Assembly (NCBI GenBank): GCA_037447655.1
Contig: JBBHKE010002537.1
Span: 1 to 38,836 of the forward strand
From: Zygnema cylindricum
Lineage: Eukaryota > Streptophyta > Zygnematophyceae > Zygnematales > Zygnemataceae
Direction of reading: 5' to 3'
Length of the DNA: 38,836 nucleotides
Positions 1 to 11,034 of this stretch are shown one piece after another. The translations under genes were made by a program, and so were the position numbers. Every line of letters starts with the position of its first letter. The stretch's first letter is position 1. A model generated the notes under the pieces. That model did not search any database, was not told the DNA's origin, and saw only the letters and a list, made by a program, of their open reading frames with translations.

Positions 1-339
1 GTTATTTTGAAGAGCCACCCAACAATCATGGGCGAATTTTCGGGTAAGTAATAGATCATGTATAGAAGTGCTACACGATTGGAATAAACCACCAACGGCG
101 GAAAGATTTTTCTTTGTCCACACCCAGTAAGCCCTCCGATCTGAAGTAGGCATTTTCTCCACCCTTTTTACCACCTTCCAAAGCCGTTTTAGTTTAAATT
201 GACCTTTGATGTACTTCTTCCAAGATTGATAATTCGTTCCATTGAAGATGACTATTTTTCTGGAAATAGATTCAACTTGTTCGTCCCCTTCACTCCAATC
301 ATTGAGATCGGAATCATCATCGATTGGAAGTTTCCCCTT
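1..339 (-). pseudogene. Ty1/copia gag, N-terminal part (copia-A), cut by window edge
   Basis: On the minus strand a frame stays open from 339 to the window edge (113 codons) without an ATG. It reads a typical copia Gag start: the motif IFNGTNYQSWKKYIKG, then LKRLWKVV, then DRRAYWVW, matching the plant pattern 'FNG.NY..W...M...L....LW' of the DUF4219/UBN2 Gag region. This protein would form the virus-like particle of the retrotransposon. The frame is preceded by an in-frame TGA at 340-342. Between that and the PBS at 773-784 lie other short minus-strand frames (for example 365-604 and 369-695) that may be the displaced Gag N-terminus, so the gene is probably broken or frameshifted. The rest of the element lies left of the window. 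The family call is firm; whether the stop is natural cannot be judged. Confidence 0.72.
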
Positions 340-772
340 TCAAATCAATTCCCTCCTCTCCTCTTCATCTACTTCCGGATCTCCAAATGCTTGGATCCGG
401 ATTCATATCTCGAAAGAACCGAGGTCTCTCGCTGTGGTTCCCCTCGGAGTTCCGCTGATCCGCATAACCGAAAAGGCCATCCATCAATTTTTGAAAGCGA
501 TCTTCCATTGCCTCTTCCTCTTTTGTATTTCCCCTCATTCTCTTTCTCTTGACCAAACCAATCGATCGGAACGGTTTCCTCAATCGTTTTGCAAGTGAGA
601 GCAAATGGAGTTTTTACTTCCGGATCCGGTGATGATTCGGATGAATCCGGAGGATCTGGATCCGGAGGTCGAGGAATCATCGGAGAAGGCATCATAGGAG
701 ATGGGTGTTTTTCTTCTTCCTACCCATGGCGGCAAAGCTAGCCACCCTTCTACACCTAAATCGAGCACACAA

Positions 773-784
773 GCTCCGATACCA
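773..784 (-). promoter_or_regulatory. Primer binding site of copia-A (initiator Met tRNA)
   Basis: On the minus strand TGGTATCGGAGC lies two bases after the LTR end. It differs at one base from the plant initiator-Met PBS TGGTATCAGAGC, so minus-strand DNA synthesis was probably primed by iMet tRNA. Confidence 0.8.
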
Positions 785-786
785 CT

Positions 787-1239
787 TGTAATGATCGCAC
801 ACAAAATCAAAGTGCAAGATAACAGCGGAAGCATTCACATAAATCACACAAAAAAGAGCTACCCACGGAAGCCAATATATTCCATAAACTTTTTCTCCCA
901 TAAAAAGTTATCTTCCCTCTCCCTCTAAGCAGCAGTATATAGTAGTACATACGTAACGTCACTATATCAAACTAAAATAACCAAACCAAAACATAAAGTG
1001 GGCACGAAGCGCCTACCGATCAAATCGCGTCTACACGCGAAACTACATAGTACTAAGGTACTAAACATTCGTACAACAAAACGTACACACCAAACGACGA
1101 CTGATTCCTGGTCGTCGCAAAACCGAATCTATGTGAGACCAGGAATCTACAAAACGTACAACAACAAAACAAGGACCACACACTCTTGAAGAAGAGACAA
1201 ACTATTCGATCGCGTGACAGACCGTGACGACGGATTACA
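787..1239 (-). repeat. 5' LTR of copia-A (453 bp)
   Basis: The unit is bounded by 6-bp inverted termini, TGTAAT at one end and ATTACA at the other, and abuts the PBS at 773-784. This fixes its 3' end, and the matching terminus sets the 5' end. The partner LTR lies outside the window, so no LTR pair or target duplication can be checked here. Confidence 0.65.
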
Positions 1240-3628
1240 ATTTTGACTCAATTGATTAACAATTCCTATTTGCTTAAGCATATATTCTTTTTTTTGTAAA
1301 GTAATTGAACAAACTTAAATTAATTTGAAGTAGGGAATTCCATAAAGTCTGAACTGTAATCGCCATCGCAAGTTCTTCACACGATCAGCAGCGATTCCAA
1401 AATCCAAAACATCACCACCTAAAAAGGTTGACACATTGCTCAATATATTTTATAACCGGAAATTATCCATAAAAAACACCAACCATAGAACAAAGAGCAT
1501 CAGTCAGGTTGAATGAAAAAAAGTTTTTTTTACCTAAGAAAACATATCTATCAATGGAAAGACCCCAAATTTTGCAGGAATGTTGTACTTTGAAACCAAT
1601 TTAACTCAATGTAAATGTTTAAATGTGCGCTGTTTTTAGTGCTAAGTGGAGGCCCTCTAATAAGCATGGCCTTTGCGTCAAAACTAGAGTTATTTATTTC
1701 AGAAGCAACAAGCCCGGTTCATTGAAGGTGACTAGCAAGGGAAATGGGATACGGATAAGTGATAAACTAAAATTTGTGCAAAATCAGACGTTGAACAAAC
1801 CATAGTTCAGATGTGTAAAAGCAATTGGAAACGATTTATGTGATTAACCATGGTATAAGCGTATAATACTTGTATAATAAGCACTTATGATTTATGAATT
1901 TTACTTTGAAAAGAAAACTATAGTTTGGTCAACAAAATATATTTGACAAAATGTTGAAGGTTGACAGGAAACTTACTGAGTCCTACTATTTTGAACACTC
2001 ATCCTTGCCTGTCAAAAATGACAAGAAATCCTTCCATTGTCGAGAAAAAGAATCTTTCGGCTGAGAAAAATCATCAACCACTCCACTCTCTCCTCCTTTC
2101 TTCTGGTGAATATCATCATCTTCTCCTTCGTACTCTGGTTGCATTCTTCTCTTTCGTACTCTGGTTTTGCAACCAGAGATTTTAAAAGCCACGACATGGA
2201 AACTTCTAGCAATTACACTAAATCCCAGCTAATGATGCAAATGACCGAACATTCTTGCTGCAAAAACATACATTTTTTGCATTTTTAATGGCATCAATTT
2301 TTGGTGTGCTAAGAGAAAACAAATGTGCACGTGTCAATGTTGGGTTCAAATATGTAATCAGACAATCCGGGTTCAAATGTGTAATCAGACAATCCATCAG
2401 TCACTGGACCAAATTCATGACTTAAACGGCCAAAGAATTTGCAGTACCTATCGTACGGAAACTGAAAAATCAGCTGCCAACAAAATGCTTTACCAAAATA
2501 AACTCACGGATAAATTTCCACCAAAATAACACTTAGATATTCCTTAAACAAATGCAATTTTATACATAACTCCAGGAAGAGGAGCAACCAATTACTCTAA
2601 AACAAAATAATTTGTAAGTCAAGAAAGCTTAAAAAAACACATCATATTCATCCTTGAACATGCGCATGAATATATGTTAAGCCTTCCAGGCACTAAGGAT
2701 TTACAACTATGAAATTAAACAGCAAAAAAAAGGACTTTTACAAAAAATGTGAAGGTTCTTCAGCGGTAACATTCAGCGTACCCTTTCTACTTTTTTGTCA
2801 TTGTCAATGTACTATTGAAGACAATCAGAGGACACTTAGGTAATTGCACGAAACAAATATATCATCATACTGAGAGTCATCCGTACGGTTTTTTAAGTAA
2901 CTGTACGTGAAACTGCTCAAAAACCTGTGCGAAATGTCCAATTCAAACAAGAGTAAAACTTCGATAATATCTTAACCCTATGACCAGAATATATGACTCA
3001 TCTATGAACCTCGTTGACCAGACTACACCAAGAATTTCTTTCATAATAATTTCTTGTGCAAGGAGACAAGGTGAATCACACAAAGACAAAATAGAGAAGA
3101 CCAACTGCGTTTTTGAGCTGCCAATAACATCTAAAGTAAAACAAGAAAATGGTCGAGTTAAAAGATAGCTTAAGAAAAGGTTTTCTGTTTCACGGGCATC
3201 TTTTCAAATGAATTGACAATTTGAAATACATAAACTTTTGCAATTCCAGGACCAAAATTTCATCTAAGACAAATCAATACAAAACTCAATGTCCATTTCC
3301 ATATATAAAAGTTGCAATGCAATACATCTAAACCATAAAAGCAAAAGTCTGCAGAACTTGTACAGCATCATAAAAACAAAAGCAAATTTTATTATAAGTC
3401 TGGAAACTCGCAAATCACGTTTGACTCACAATGAAGTACAAGCAGTCTGAGAGGTACTGTACTATCCTCACACCTCAATCATGGATAGAATGAAACGGCA
3501 GCATTGGATGGTTAAGACATGGCAATAGTTTCACAAACAGATGTGCACATCTTAGCAGCTATACTCCACTTGTAGCCAAGAATAATTTCATGGGAGTATC
3601 AGATTATGGTATGTCTGTAAGCCTTAGC
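1240..3628. other. Gene-free AT-rich stretch
   Basis: No recognisable gene. Small frames around 1986-2288 come from both strands of the same sequence, and part of them is a short direct repeat (TTCGTACTCTGGTT near 2127 and 2153). The minus-strand 68-residue frame (1986-2192) is acidic and ends KDECSK; I do not recognise it. Nothing supports an intact gene, RNA or element. Confidence 0.5.
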
Positions 3629-4302
3629 TGTTAGCTTGTTACAGCAGTACGCCGTGAATCGACATTAGCGTCAATGTAAATTTCGACATTTTAAACATGT
3701 TTTCTCTGTGCACATTTTTTTATTATTAATCGGACGGTCGATTACCTTTAGATTAGCGCCCCCCAAAATAAATTGCGGCACGTTTTCACCGAAGAAAGGC
3801 TGATTAAAGTGACGAACGAAACATTGACAGTACGTCTAGACAATACAGTGGGCAAAATGTTTTGGAGGTGGATTGGGGGAAGCCATGAAATTGTACACAA
3901 GAGAAAGATCAATGCATTGGAGAGAGGAATTGATTTGTATTTGGGATGATTTCATTAAGTGAGAAGAGTCACTTATATACAAAATATACAATGCTAATTA
4001 CTGTGGAGTCTAAGCGCTCTACGGTGCGCTGTAACAAAGGAATCCTAGTCTAGATTCTAACAAATGTATGTAAGACAAAAGACTGGACCGTCGGCCAAAA
4101 GACTGGACCGACGGTCAAAGGACTTCTACGTAAAGGACTAGACCAACGTATGTAACGAAAAAGTACAATTGACTGGACCGACGTATGGAAGTACGGACAG
4201 GACCAAAAGTGAGAAGTCCAAATAAGTTGGTCAACAAACTTGACCGACGTAAGAAAACGTACGGACAAGACAAAAATATCCTACTCTAAATGTCCAGTAA
4301 CA
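3629..4302 (-). repeat. Possible degenerate solo LTR (674 bp)
   Basis: The stretch begins TGTTA and ends TAACA, a 5-bp inverted terminus typical of LTRs. On the minus strand it holds a TATATAAG box (near 3972-3980) about 330 bp after the start. Upstream of that is a zone with repeated GACTGGACCG (4081, 4101, 4171), like the repeated enhancer blocks of U3 regions. No target duplication (TTAGC versus CGAGG), PBS or PPT is visible, so it may be old, truncated or coincidental. Confidence 0.3.
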
Positions 4303-4310
4303 CGAGGTAC

Positions 4311-4998
4311 ATCACCAATTACAGAAAAATTTGAGCCGCGACACGTTGGATAATGTACATACGTGTCAAGATGTCAACCAACGGATATCAAAAACTTTGC
4401 ACACGATATACACATTCAAAAATACAACAAAAAATATAAACGAAATCTCGTAACGCACTTTTGTCACGCTATTTTTGTAAGCGCTCATTCGTCACGCGTA
4501 AAAACAGGAACCCTAAAAAAATGAGGTGGCATCTGACTGCAAAGAGTACAAAAGTTGTGTTGCACGATGACTTGGTACCCACGTGCATGGTACGCAAATG
4601 AAATTTTTTGACGATTTACAATATCCAATCCATAGCTACGTGGCACCACTCTTTTGCTAACATGTGCATTACAGACTGAGCAATGGAACCTCATTCAAAT
4701 TGTCGCATTCTGTAATGTTGGCCATACAATTACAGAACGTCCTAATGGAACTTCACCCTAAATCCAATTGCGTGTGGCATAGATGTCCTATGCGCATAAA
4801 ACGCACGGAGTATATTAACAAATATTACGTACAGTGCGCATCAAACAATTTTGAAAAGTTTACCTTACTAGTTTTCGTACATTTACGTGCATTTTAAGGT
4901 TATTTAAGCATGGATTTTAGGGTTTTTAAGTTACACTTTTTTACGTTTACGTATAGTTAGGTGAGCATTTTGTACGTTTGCGTATATTTTTTTACAGT
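4311..4998. other. Gene-free stretch
   Basis: Contains only short overlapping frames on both strands with no recognisable protein motif. The words GTACGG and CGTACG recur here as they do elsewhere in the window. Confidence 0.5.
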
Positions 4999-5042
4999 TT
5001 ATATATATATATATATACATATATATATACATATATATATAC

Positions 5043-5085
<43 letters not shown>

Positions 5086-5103
5086 TATATACAAATATAT
5101 ATA
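4999..5103. repeat. Microsatellite, TA-rich with interspersed ATAC
   Basis: About 105 bp of nearly pure alternating T and A with regular C interruptions (TATATAC-type units). A Tyr/Ile-rich reading frame across it on the minus strand is an artefact of the repeat. Confidence 0.95.
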
Positions 5104-5482
5104 ACCCACCATCATTCTCATTCTTGTACATGAAAAAAAAATCTATACAAACTCATCAATATAAATTGAATCCATGGCTCTATATAAGGAAAGAACACAG
5201 ATTTTCAATAAATTCCGGAAGATTTCACGAGCCACACATAAGTGTGAAACTAATATATGTACATAAGGCAAAAAAAAAAAAGTATAAAGAAAAAATAAGT
5301 GCATTTCTTTTGTTAATTGTTACAAAAAAAAAATTGTATGAATAGACCGCTTTACTGTCAAAACAAGAGTAAATCATGGACATTGTAACAACCTTAAAAG
5401 TAAACAAAATATATTCATTTTATTCTTGTATGTTAATGACTCCGAACATTGTTATATTTCTTACACTATTGATCCTCTATAC
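5104..5482. other. Gene-free flank of copia-B
   Basis: AT-rich with several poly-A runs. The last five bases before the LTR (TATAC, 5478-5482) form an imperfect target-site duplication with TGTAC at 13067-13071. Confidence 0.55.
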
Positions 5483-6054
5483 TGTTAAGATTTCTGTGTC
5501 TATTTTCTACTAAGTCAAAATTAGTCAACGTGACGTGAGAAAGAATCTACCGGAGTCTTGTACGGTTGATTAGGCGTGAAGATACATTTGCGTGGACGTC
5601 AAGATAAATTTGTTTAGACGTCAAGCATACTTTGCGTAGACTTCAAGTTTTGATGAAACGTAGTCGTCTACTTGTACTATACGGCAAGCTAAGTTGTCGC
5701 AGATTTTAAGTCAATGTCACGTAGTAAATCGTGGTCGTTGATTTGATTACGTAGTTCACACGTTAGAAGTTTATTCCTTTACGTGGAACACAAGTAGCGT
5801 AGTACCTACGTCAGTCACATAAATAAAATGTACTCATGCCGGAAATTGAAAATCAATCATCAATCTACTCAATGATTCTCTCTAATTTTTCCGTGCTGCT
5901 TTTTTTGCACTGAGTTCTTATTTTGTCATGAAATTAATCTACCTTCTTTCTTGTTCAGTAATTAAGCTTTGCTTTCTCATATGGAGAATTGTTTTCCATA
6001 GCTCCCTGTCTTATAATTAGACGATCCTACCACCACTTTTTCTGAATCTCAACA
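5483..6054 (+). repeat. 5' LTR of copia-B (572 bp)
   Basis: Starts TGTTAAGATTT and ends in AACA directly before the PBS. The same sequence recurs at 12343-13066, including the shared blocks AGTCAAAATTAGTCAAC and GGAGTCTTGTAC and the shared terminal TCTCAACA. The flanks give 4/5 target-duplication identity. The 5' copy is shorter than the 3' copy because it lacks three tandem duplications. Confidence 0.93.
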
Positions 6055-6066
6055 TGGTATCCGAGC
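6055..6066 (+). promoter_or_regulatory. Primer binding site of copia-B (initiator Met tRNA)
   Basis: TGGTATCCGAGC follows the LTR directly and matches the initiator-Met PBS TGGTATCAGAGC at 11 of 12 positions. Confidence 0.88.
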
Positions 6067-6082
6067 TTTAGGTTAAATTGTA

Positions 6083-6728
6083 GACATCCAAAAATTTAAT
6101 GGTAGTAATAAATTACTATAGAAAGCTAAGATGACCCGCATTCTAAAACTTAAGAATTACTAGGGTATTGTAGGAGACACTAAACAAAAACCTACTAAAG
6201 ACCATTAGGCAGCACGATATGACAGAAGGGAAGAAGAGGCAGCGATTTTTAATTTTTATAGCAGTGGAAGACAGTCAACTTTTACACCCAGTTGAGTTGG
6301 ATAAACTTAAGGCTATGTGGGATAAACTAAGGACTGGACATGAGCGTACTAATCCGTCCAATATTATGCAATTAAAGAACAAATTGCTAGACTTTAGTAT
6401 GGAGAGTGGAGATACTATGGAAACCCATATTAATAGATTGAAAGAGCTTAAGTTGCAGTTAGCCGCAGTCGGCACAACACTGAATGATGAAGATTTGACC
6501 CTGACACTGTTTAGTTCATTACCATCAGAATATGCTATGATAATCACGGCTTTGGAAAGTCAACCTACTGTAGAATTTGATGTTGTATGTCAGCATTTCA
6601 TTCAGGGAGAAGTTCAAATTAAAAGAAAGGAGGAAAAAGAGTCAAATGAAGCTCTTAATGCTAAAGGCAAACAACTCTTTATGCTAAAAGAAAACAGTCA
6701 GTAAAACGTATCGAGTTATTAACTGCTT
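6083..6728 (+). pseudogene. Copia-B gag (UBN2-type), broken
   Basis: The reading starts with a recognisable Gag N-terminus (KFNGSN, then WKAKMTRILKLKNY with its Trp codons now stops) up to about 6215. A frameshift leads into a 161-residue open frame at 6219-6704 containing the UBN2/retrotran_gag pattern: LKAMWDKLRTGHER, LKNKLLDFSMESGDTMETHI, LKELKLQLAAVG, LTLTLFSSLPSEYAMIITAL. This is the capsid-like part that would assemble the particle. The chain then shifts frame into the zinc knuckles. The stops before 6219 and the shift near 6700 make it non-functional. Confidence 0.85.
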
Positions 6729-7213
6729 GTGCTACATGTGGCGAAACTAATCATCAGACTATTGACTGTAGATTTAAAAAGAAAGAGATTGAAAACTTCA
6801 AGAAAAATATTGTTTGTTACAATTGTGGAAAACCAGGTCATAAGTCTTCAGTTAGTCGTAGCAAAGACAAAAACAAACAAAACAAACAATCATTTGCCAT
6901 GAACATTCAAGATGAGACGACACTTTTTCTCACACAGTCAAATGCTCAGAAAAGTAAATGGATTATAGACTTTGGGGAGTCTCATCATATGTGTAATGAT
7001 AAGTCTATTTTTTCTTCTCTCACAACAATAAAGAATAGTTGACGGATTGTAGAGGCAGATGATAAGATTTTAGAGACTAGTCTAATGGGTGAGATTAAGT
7101 TACAATTATATTGTGATAGTGGTAGCAATGAAGGCCATTTAAAAGAAGTTTTATATTTACCACGTTTAAAGCATAACCTTTTAGAGTTATGCACGGTAAA
7201 AGGAGTGGACTAA
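6729..7213 (+). pseudogene. Copia-B zinc knuckles and aspartic protease, mutated
   Basis: The frame reads a first CCHC knuckle, CATCGETNHQTIDC, which is intact (Cx2Cx4Hx4C). A second, CYNCGKPGH followed by KSSVS, has Ser in place of the last Cys. The protease follows: WIIDFGESHHM, where copia proteases have D-S/T-G. The catalytic triad is therefore DFG, and processing activity is unlikely. The chain continues through a typical C-terminal protease region (KEVLYLPRLKHNLLEL), with a stop near 7040. In an intact element Gag would bind RNA through the knuckles and the protease would cleave the polyprotein. Confidence 0.8.
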
Positions 7214-8340
7214 AAGTCAAATTTGAGAAAAAGAAAAATGAACGTTGTGGAATTAGAAGTGAGGGAAAGCTAATTGCTGTTGGATATCCGGAAGAATCTT
7301 TTTGCTCTACGTTTGGATGATGAAGATACACAGATGAATTTCAGCAAAGAAACACACACTTTCGAGCTATGGCAGAAGGATTTGGTCATCAGGGAGAGCA
7401 GAATCTCAAACGACTCATTGAAAAGAAGATGGTCAGAGGACTTGAGGACGTCAACGCTAAAGACAACTTTAAGGTGTGTGAAGGATGCGCTCAAGGTAAG
7501 CAAAGAAGGCTTCCTTTTCATAAAGATGATGAACCCAAAAATAGAAGGAAGCCGGAGCTTATTTATTTTGCCTTCAACGGTCCTCACCCCTTAAGTCTTA
7601 GAAGTTATAGATTTTCATCACGTTTATGGCTGAGTGCACTAGAAAAGTATGGGTGTATTTTATAAAATCTAAAAGAGAAGCCCTTGAGAAATTAAGAGAG
7701 TTCTACACCATGGTAGAAAATGAGGCAGGAGAGCGGATCCAGATTTTAAGGTCGGATAATGGGGGGGAATATACCTCCAATGATTTTAAAGAAAACTACA
7801 ACCTTTGGGGGATACAGTTAGAATTAACAATAGCTCATAGTCCGCAGCAAAATGGAGTATCAGAAAGACTTAACCGAACTTTGGTTGAAATTGCACGTTG
7901 TTTAGTACATAGTGCAAAACTAAATCAAAACTTATAAGCTGAAGCTATCCTTACTGCATTTATTTGAAAAACCGTTCTATTAGTACTTATCTGAAAGATA
8001 TTACACCAGAAGAAGCTTTGTCAGGCTTTAAACCAAATGTTAAACATTTTAAAGTTTTTGGAAGTAAAACCTTTGTTCACATCCCACCACAAAATAGAAA
8101 GAAATTTTACAAGAAGAGTTAAACTAGTGTCATTGTAGGTTATGACATAAATAGAAAAGCTTACAAAATTTATGACCCAGTTACAAAAAAAGTTCATATT
8201 GGCCGAGATGTGACTGTGGGTGACGGGAAAGAAAGTAGTACAGATGTGACAGATAATTTTGACCCTTGGTATGAAGAACGTGAAACTCTAAGACCTCCAT
8301 TGGCCCTTAGAGTAAGCAAATCCAAAAGAAGCTTATCTAG
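7214..8340 (+). pseudogene. Copia-B GAG-pre-integrase and integrase, broken
   Basis: The zinc-binding pre-integrase region is visible around 7360-7520: GFGHQGEQNLKRLIEKKMV, then CEGCAQGKQRRLPF, with a frameshift just before FGH. The integrase core follows: FMAECTRKVWVYF where copia has F.DD.TR (first catalytic Asp apparently lost), LRSDNGGEYTS (second Asp kept), and SPQQNGVSERLNRTL (Glu kept). A stop closes the longest frame at 7937. The C-terminal part continues with several stops to about 8340 (KHFKVFGSK, DPVTKKVHIGRDV). An intact enzyme would insert the cDNA; here the lost Asp plus the stops rule that out. Confidence 0.85.
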
Positions 8341-9425
8341 AAAGTGCCGACTCCAAGTTAATATAAACCCAAATGACTGACCCCTTGACAATCAAAAACC
8401 CATTATAGCTTCACCCCTGTGAAATAAGACTTTGTGTGTGCTTAGTTCCACCACAGAATGCAAAGTTAGAATATGAGATTTGGACACATTCACCCACTTT
8501 GACTTTCCCTTAGAAATTCCGCCACCGTGAAAGACAAAAACTCTGACCGACTACACCCCTGTGTAGCCTAGACTCCCCTGAGTCTGTAGCAAAAAGAATC
8601 ACTTAAAATGGTCAAATAAATTGATAGTTATGGCTACCCAAAGTTAGCCATTTATATAAGGTTCTCTCTCAAAGAGAGGGTCCTATCTGCCAAATTTTTC
8701 TAGGTCCTATCTCCCTCTAAAACACTATCTACTGAAGTACGGCACCAATCAAATTATTGTGTCGTACAGAAAAGTATATGTGCCGGTGTACTTTCTGTAC
8801 GGCCATCGTACGACATGGCCAAAATGTTGACACATGTCATCTCCAGATTCGTTCACATAATCCTTGGAGATGCCGCGATCCAATGTCATTTTTCCACGTG
8901 TCATCCTATGTGGCGATGACTGCAAACTGCTGAAATCTTCTTCTGCGATCTCAGCATCCTTTTCGGCCGTCCAATCAAAACAAGTTTTCGATCGTAGCCG
9001 TCATAAATACGTGCGCGGTATTTGTTTCATGTTCGAAACCAATGTCGCTATCTGTTTTATATACATTAAACCGTACTCCGTACTATCTATAACTGTATCT
9101 ATGCACTACGTATATATTTCGAGTTAAATGATAAAGTCTACGTGTAACTAATTAAACAATTATCAAACCTTATATGTCTTAATACTAGCGCTTGACTAAA
9201 CGGTTAAAGTTATCGTCTATAATTGATTGACAGACGGCAGGTACCAGGATCAATTCCTGGGTCCGTCAACTAACTTTTGGTAAGTTTGCCTAATTTACCC
9301 ATAGTCTTCTCTAAAAAGCTTAGGCAGCTATGGCTCTAGCTCCCTACCTAGCCTTCAATGACTACAACAAGTGTGGGGGCTTGGAGAGGGGAGTTAGAGG
9401 CAGACTGCCTCTGCCTTTTTCTATC
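8341..9425. mobile_element. Probable nested insertion in copia-B between integrase and RT
   Basis: The copia coding similarity stops around 8340 and resumes around 9426 (TDLENTQMLTEPE, then linker and RT). The integrase-to-RT distance is therefore about 1 kb longer than usual for copia. The inserted DNA has a different character: many GTACGG words, a TATATAAG-type box near 8653, and a tRNA-like segment at 9187-9268. I could not fix exact ends or a target duplication, so the element type is open (solo LTR, SINE, or both). Confidence 0.5.
9187..9268 (+). repeat. tRNA-like SINE head (pseudo-tRNA, Ser/Leu-like)
   Basis: A perfect T-arm-like hairpin, CCAGG/CCTGG, with a 7-base loop and a B-box match (GGATCAATTCC) lies at about 9246-9262. 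An A-box-like segment (TAGCGCTTGACTAAACGG) lies ~60 bp upstream, and CGTCT/AGACG can pair between them. The acceptor stem does not pair, so this is not a functional tRNA; the layout fits the head of a tRNA-derived SINE. A tail to about 9420 ending in TTTTT is possible. Confidence 0.4.
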
Positions 9426-10047
9426 CTATTTACAGACCTAGAAAATACACAAATGTTAACAGAACCAGAGACTGTCATTGTTCCCTTTGACAATCAAGAA
9501 GATTTGGAAAGTTGGTCTCCACAAACACCAGCTACTCCGGCCACAGAACATGAAGTGGAGCCTTCGTCATCCACGCTAAATTCCATTCCAGTTAAAACTA
9601 ACCTTTTCAATTGAGAAGTTATCGGCACCACAACCTTTGCAAATTACAACCTCTCCGGATCTCATTCATCAAGCGAGATTGAAGGTAACTCCTCACAGAG
9701 TTTCTAGTCACATTCGTGCTAAACCAAAACGGCTCATTGAAAAAACGGGAGATGTGGGTTCAACTTGTTGTTTTATGGCGACATAGGGGGAACCACAAAC
9801 CTTTCATCAAGCCTTGGAGAAATCTAATTCTCATAAATGGAAAGAGGCAATAGAATTAGAATATGACTCACTGATAAAAAACAAAACTTGGACCTTAGTA
9901 GAACCCCCAAAAGAGAAAACCATTGTGGGGTGTAAATGGGTCTTTAAGATTAAAAAGAAGTCAGATGGGTTAGTGGAAAGATATAAAGCGAGGTTGGTAG
10001 CTTAAGGGTATTTCCAAGAAGAGGGGGTTGATTACCTTGAGACTTTT
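9426..10047 (+). pseudogene. Copia-B linker and reverse transcriptase, first part
   Basis: The linker (rich in Thr, Pro, Glu, up to about 9790) leads into the RT start: SHKWKEAIELEYDSL, NKTWTLVEPP, VGCKWVFKIKKKSDG, RYKARLVA, then a stop and GYFQEEGVDYLETF. This is the canonical N-terminal fingers region of copia RT. It stops abruptly after the ETF of the ETF(S/A)PVV motif, because a solo LTR is inserted there; the motif resumes at 11035. Internal stops (9612, 10003) show the copy is dead. Confidence 0.88.
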
Positions 10048-11034
10048 TGTTGTTCTACAACCACAGTAGTAGGAGGAGAGCCAGCAGCAGTAGTAATGGA
10101 AGTAGACATTTAAGACAAAAGCTATCAAACACCCTAGTTAATAGCCAACTTCAAGATGTGATAGAATGCAACTCAGTGATCTATGCATACTCAAATTCTA
10201 CATAACAGTAGTAAGCACAGTATAGAATCAATCTTTAAAGATTCAACTCAATTGATCTTGCCAACCATAAGATATTCACAGTGCAGATTCACAAAAACTG
10301 CCTTAGTTGATAAATATCCCAAGACTTAGATAATCATAATTTGCCTAAGTCCTAAACTATATACTCATTGTGAGTATCTACTGGTCACACTAATTTAAGT
10401 GACTGTACTACAGTACTGTCCAAAGCTATGACAAAGTACTAAAACTGTACTTACTATTCTAAGTGTACTTCCAAAACCTAATTTTGCCATTTCTCTAAAT
10501 CCGAATAGTGCGGCACTATTTTAAATTAGCTAACCTACAAATCCTTGTTTCCAAATATTTACAAATAGAAGACCGTACATTAAATGTTCCTGGCGCTTAG
10601 TCAGCAGTGGTCCATAACATCCGGCTGACTGTTGTCGTGTAGTACGAAGCAGCTGATACAATCCATGTGTGCTTCGTCATTTGTGGTCCCTTCTGAATCG
10701 CGTCCGTCAATTCGATGTCAATCAACAGCCCTTCTTGGCTGACCGTACCATACTTTTCGAGATATGCGATTTGTTTTCCTTTCGTTTGATTTCATCGAAC
10801 CGCTCGTTAATCTCCCGACACGTGTAACTGGTCATCGGCGCTACTGCGTGAAATCTGCAACACCTTTTTCTTGCCGACGCGTGTCTAACTAGACGTACAG
10901 TACACTCTCTTAGTCTTTTGTTACTGTAACACTATTTGAGGTAAGTATTAGAGGTTTTCATTTCCCAAAATATTCTACGTCCTTAATTCCTCCTCACAAC
11001 TCTATCTACTGAGTAAATATTTCCAATTTCAACA
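10048..11034. mobile_element. Solo LTR nested in copia-B RT (987 bp)
   Basis: The stretch starts TGTTG and ends CAACA and splits the RT motif ETF|PVVKF. The flanks are CTTTT (10043-10047) and CTTTA (11035-11039), a 4/5 target duplication as expected for LTR retrotransposon integration. It has no long reading frame and no PBS/PPT pair, so it is read as a solo LTR left by recombination. Orientation is uncertain. Confidence 0.7.

Noticed and set aside
1961-2288. Overlapping short frames on both strands, one with a hydrophobic stretch
   Set aside because: No start context, homology or conserved motif; part comes from a small direct repeat.
3636-4038. Inverted repeat TTGTTACAGC ... GCTGTAACAA as possible MITE
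   Set aside because: Only 10 bp, no target duplication, and it conflicts with the LTR-like boundaries and with the other TIR found at 3650.
4931-5131. Tyr/Ile-rich frame on the minus strand
   Set aside because: Translation of the TA microsatellite.
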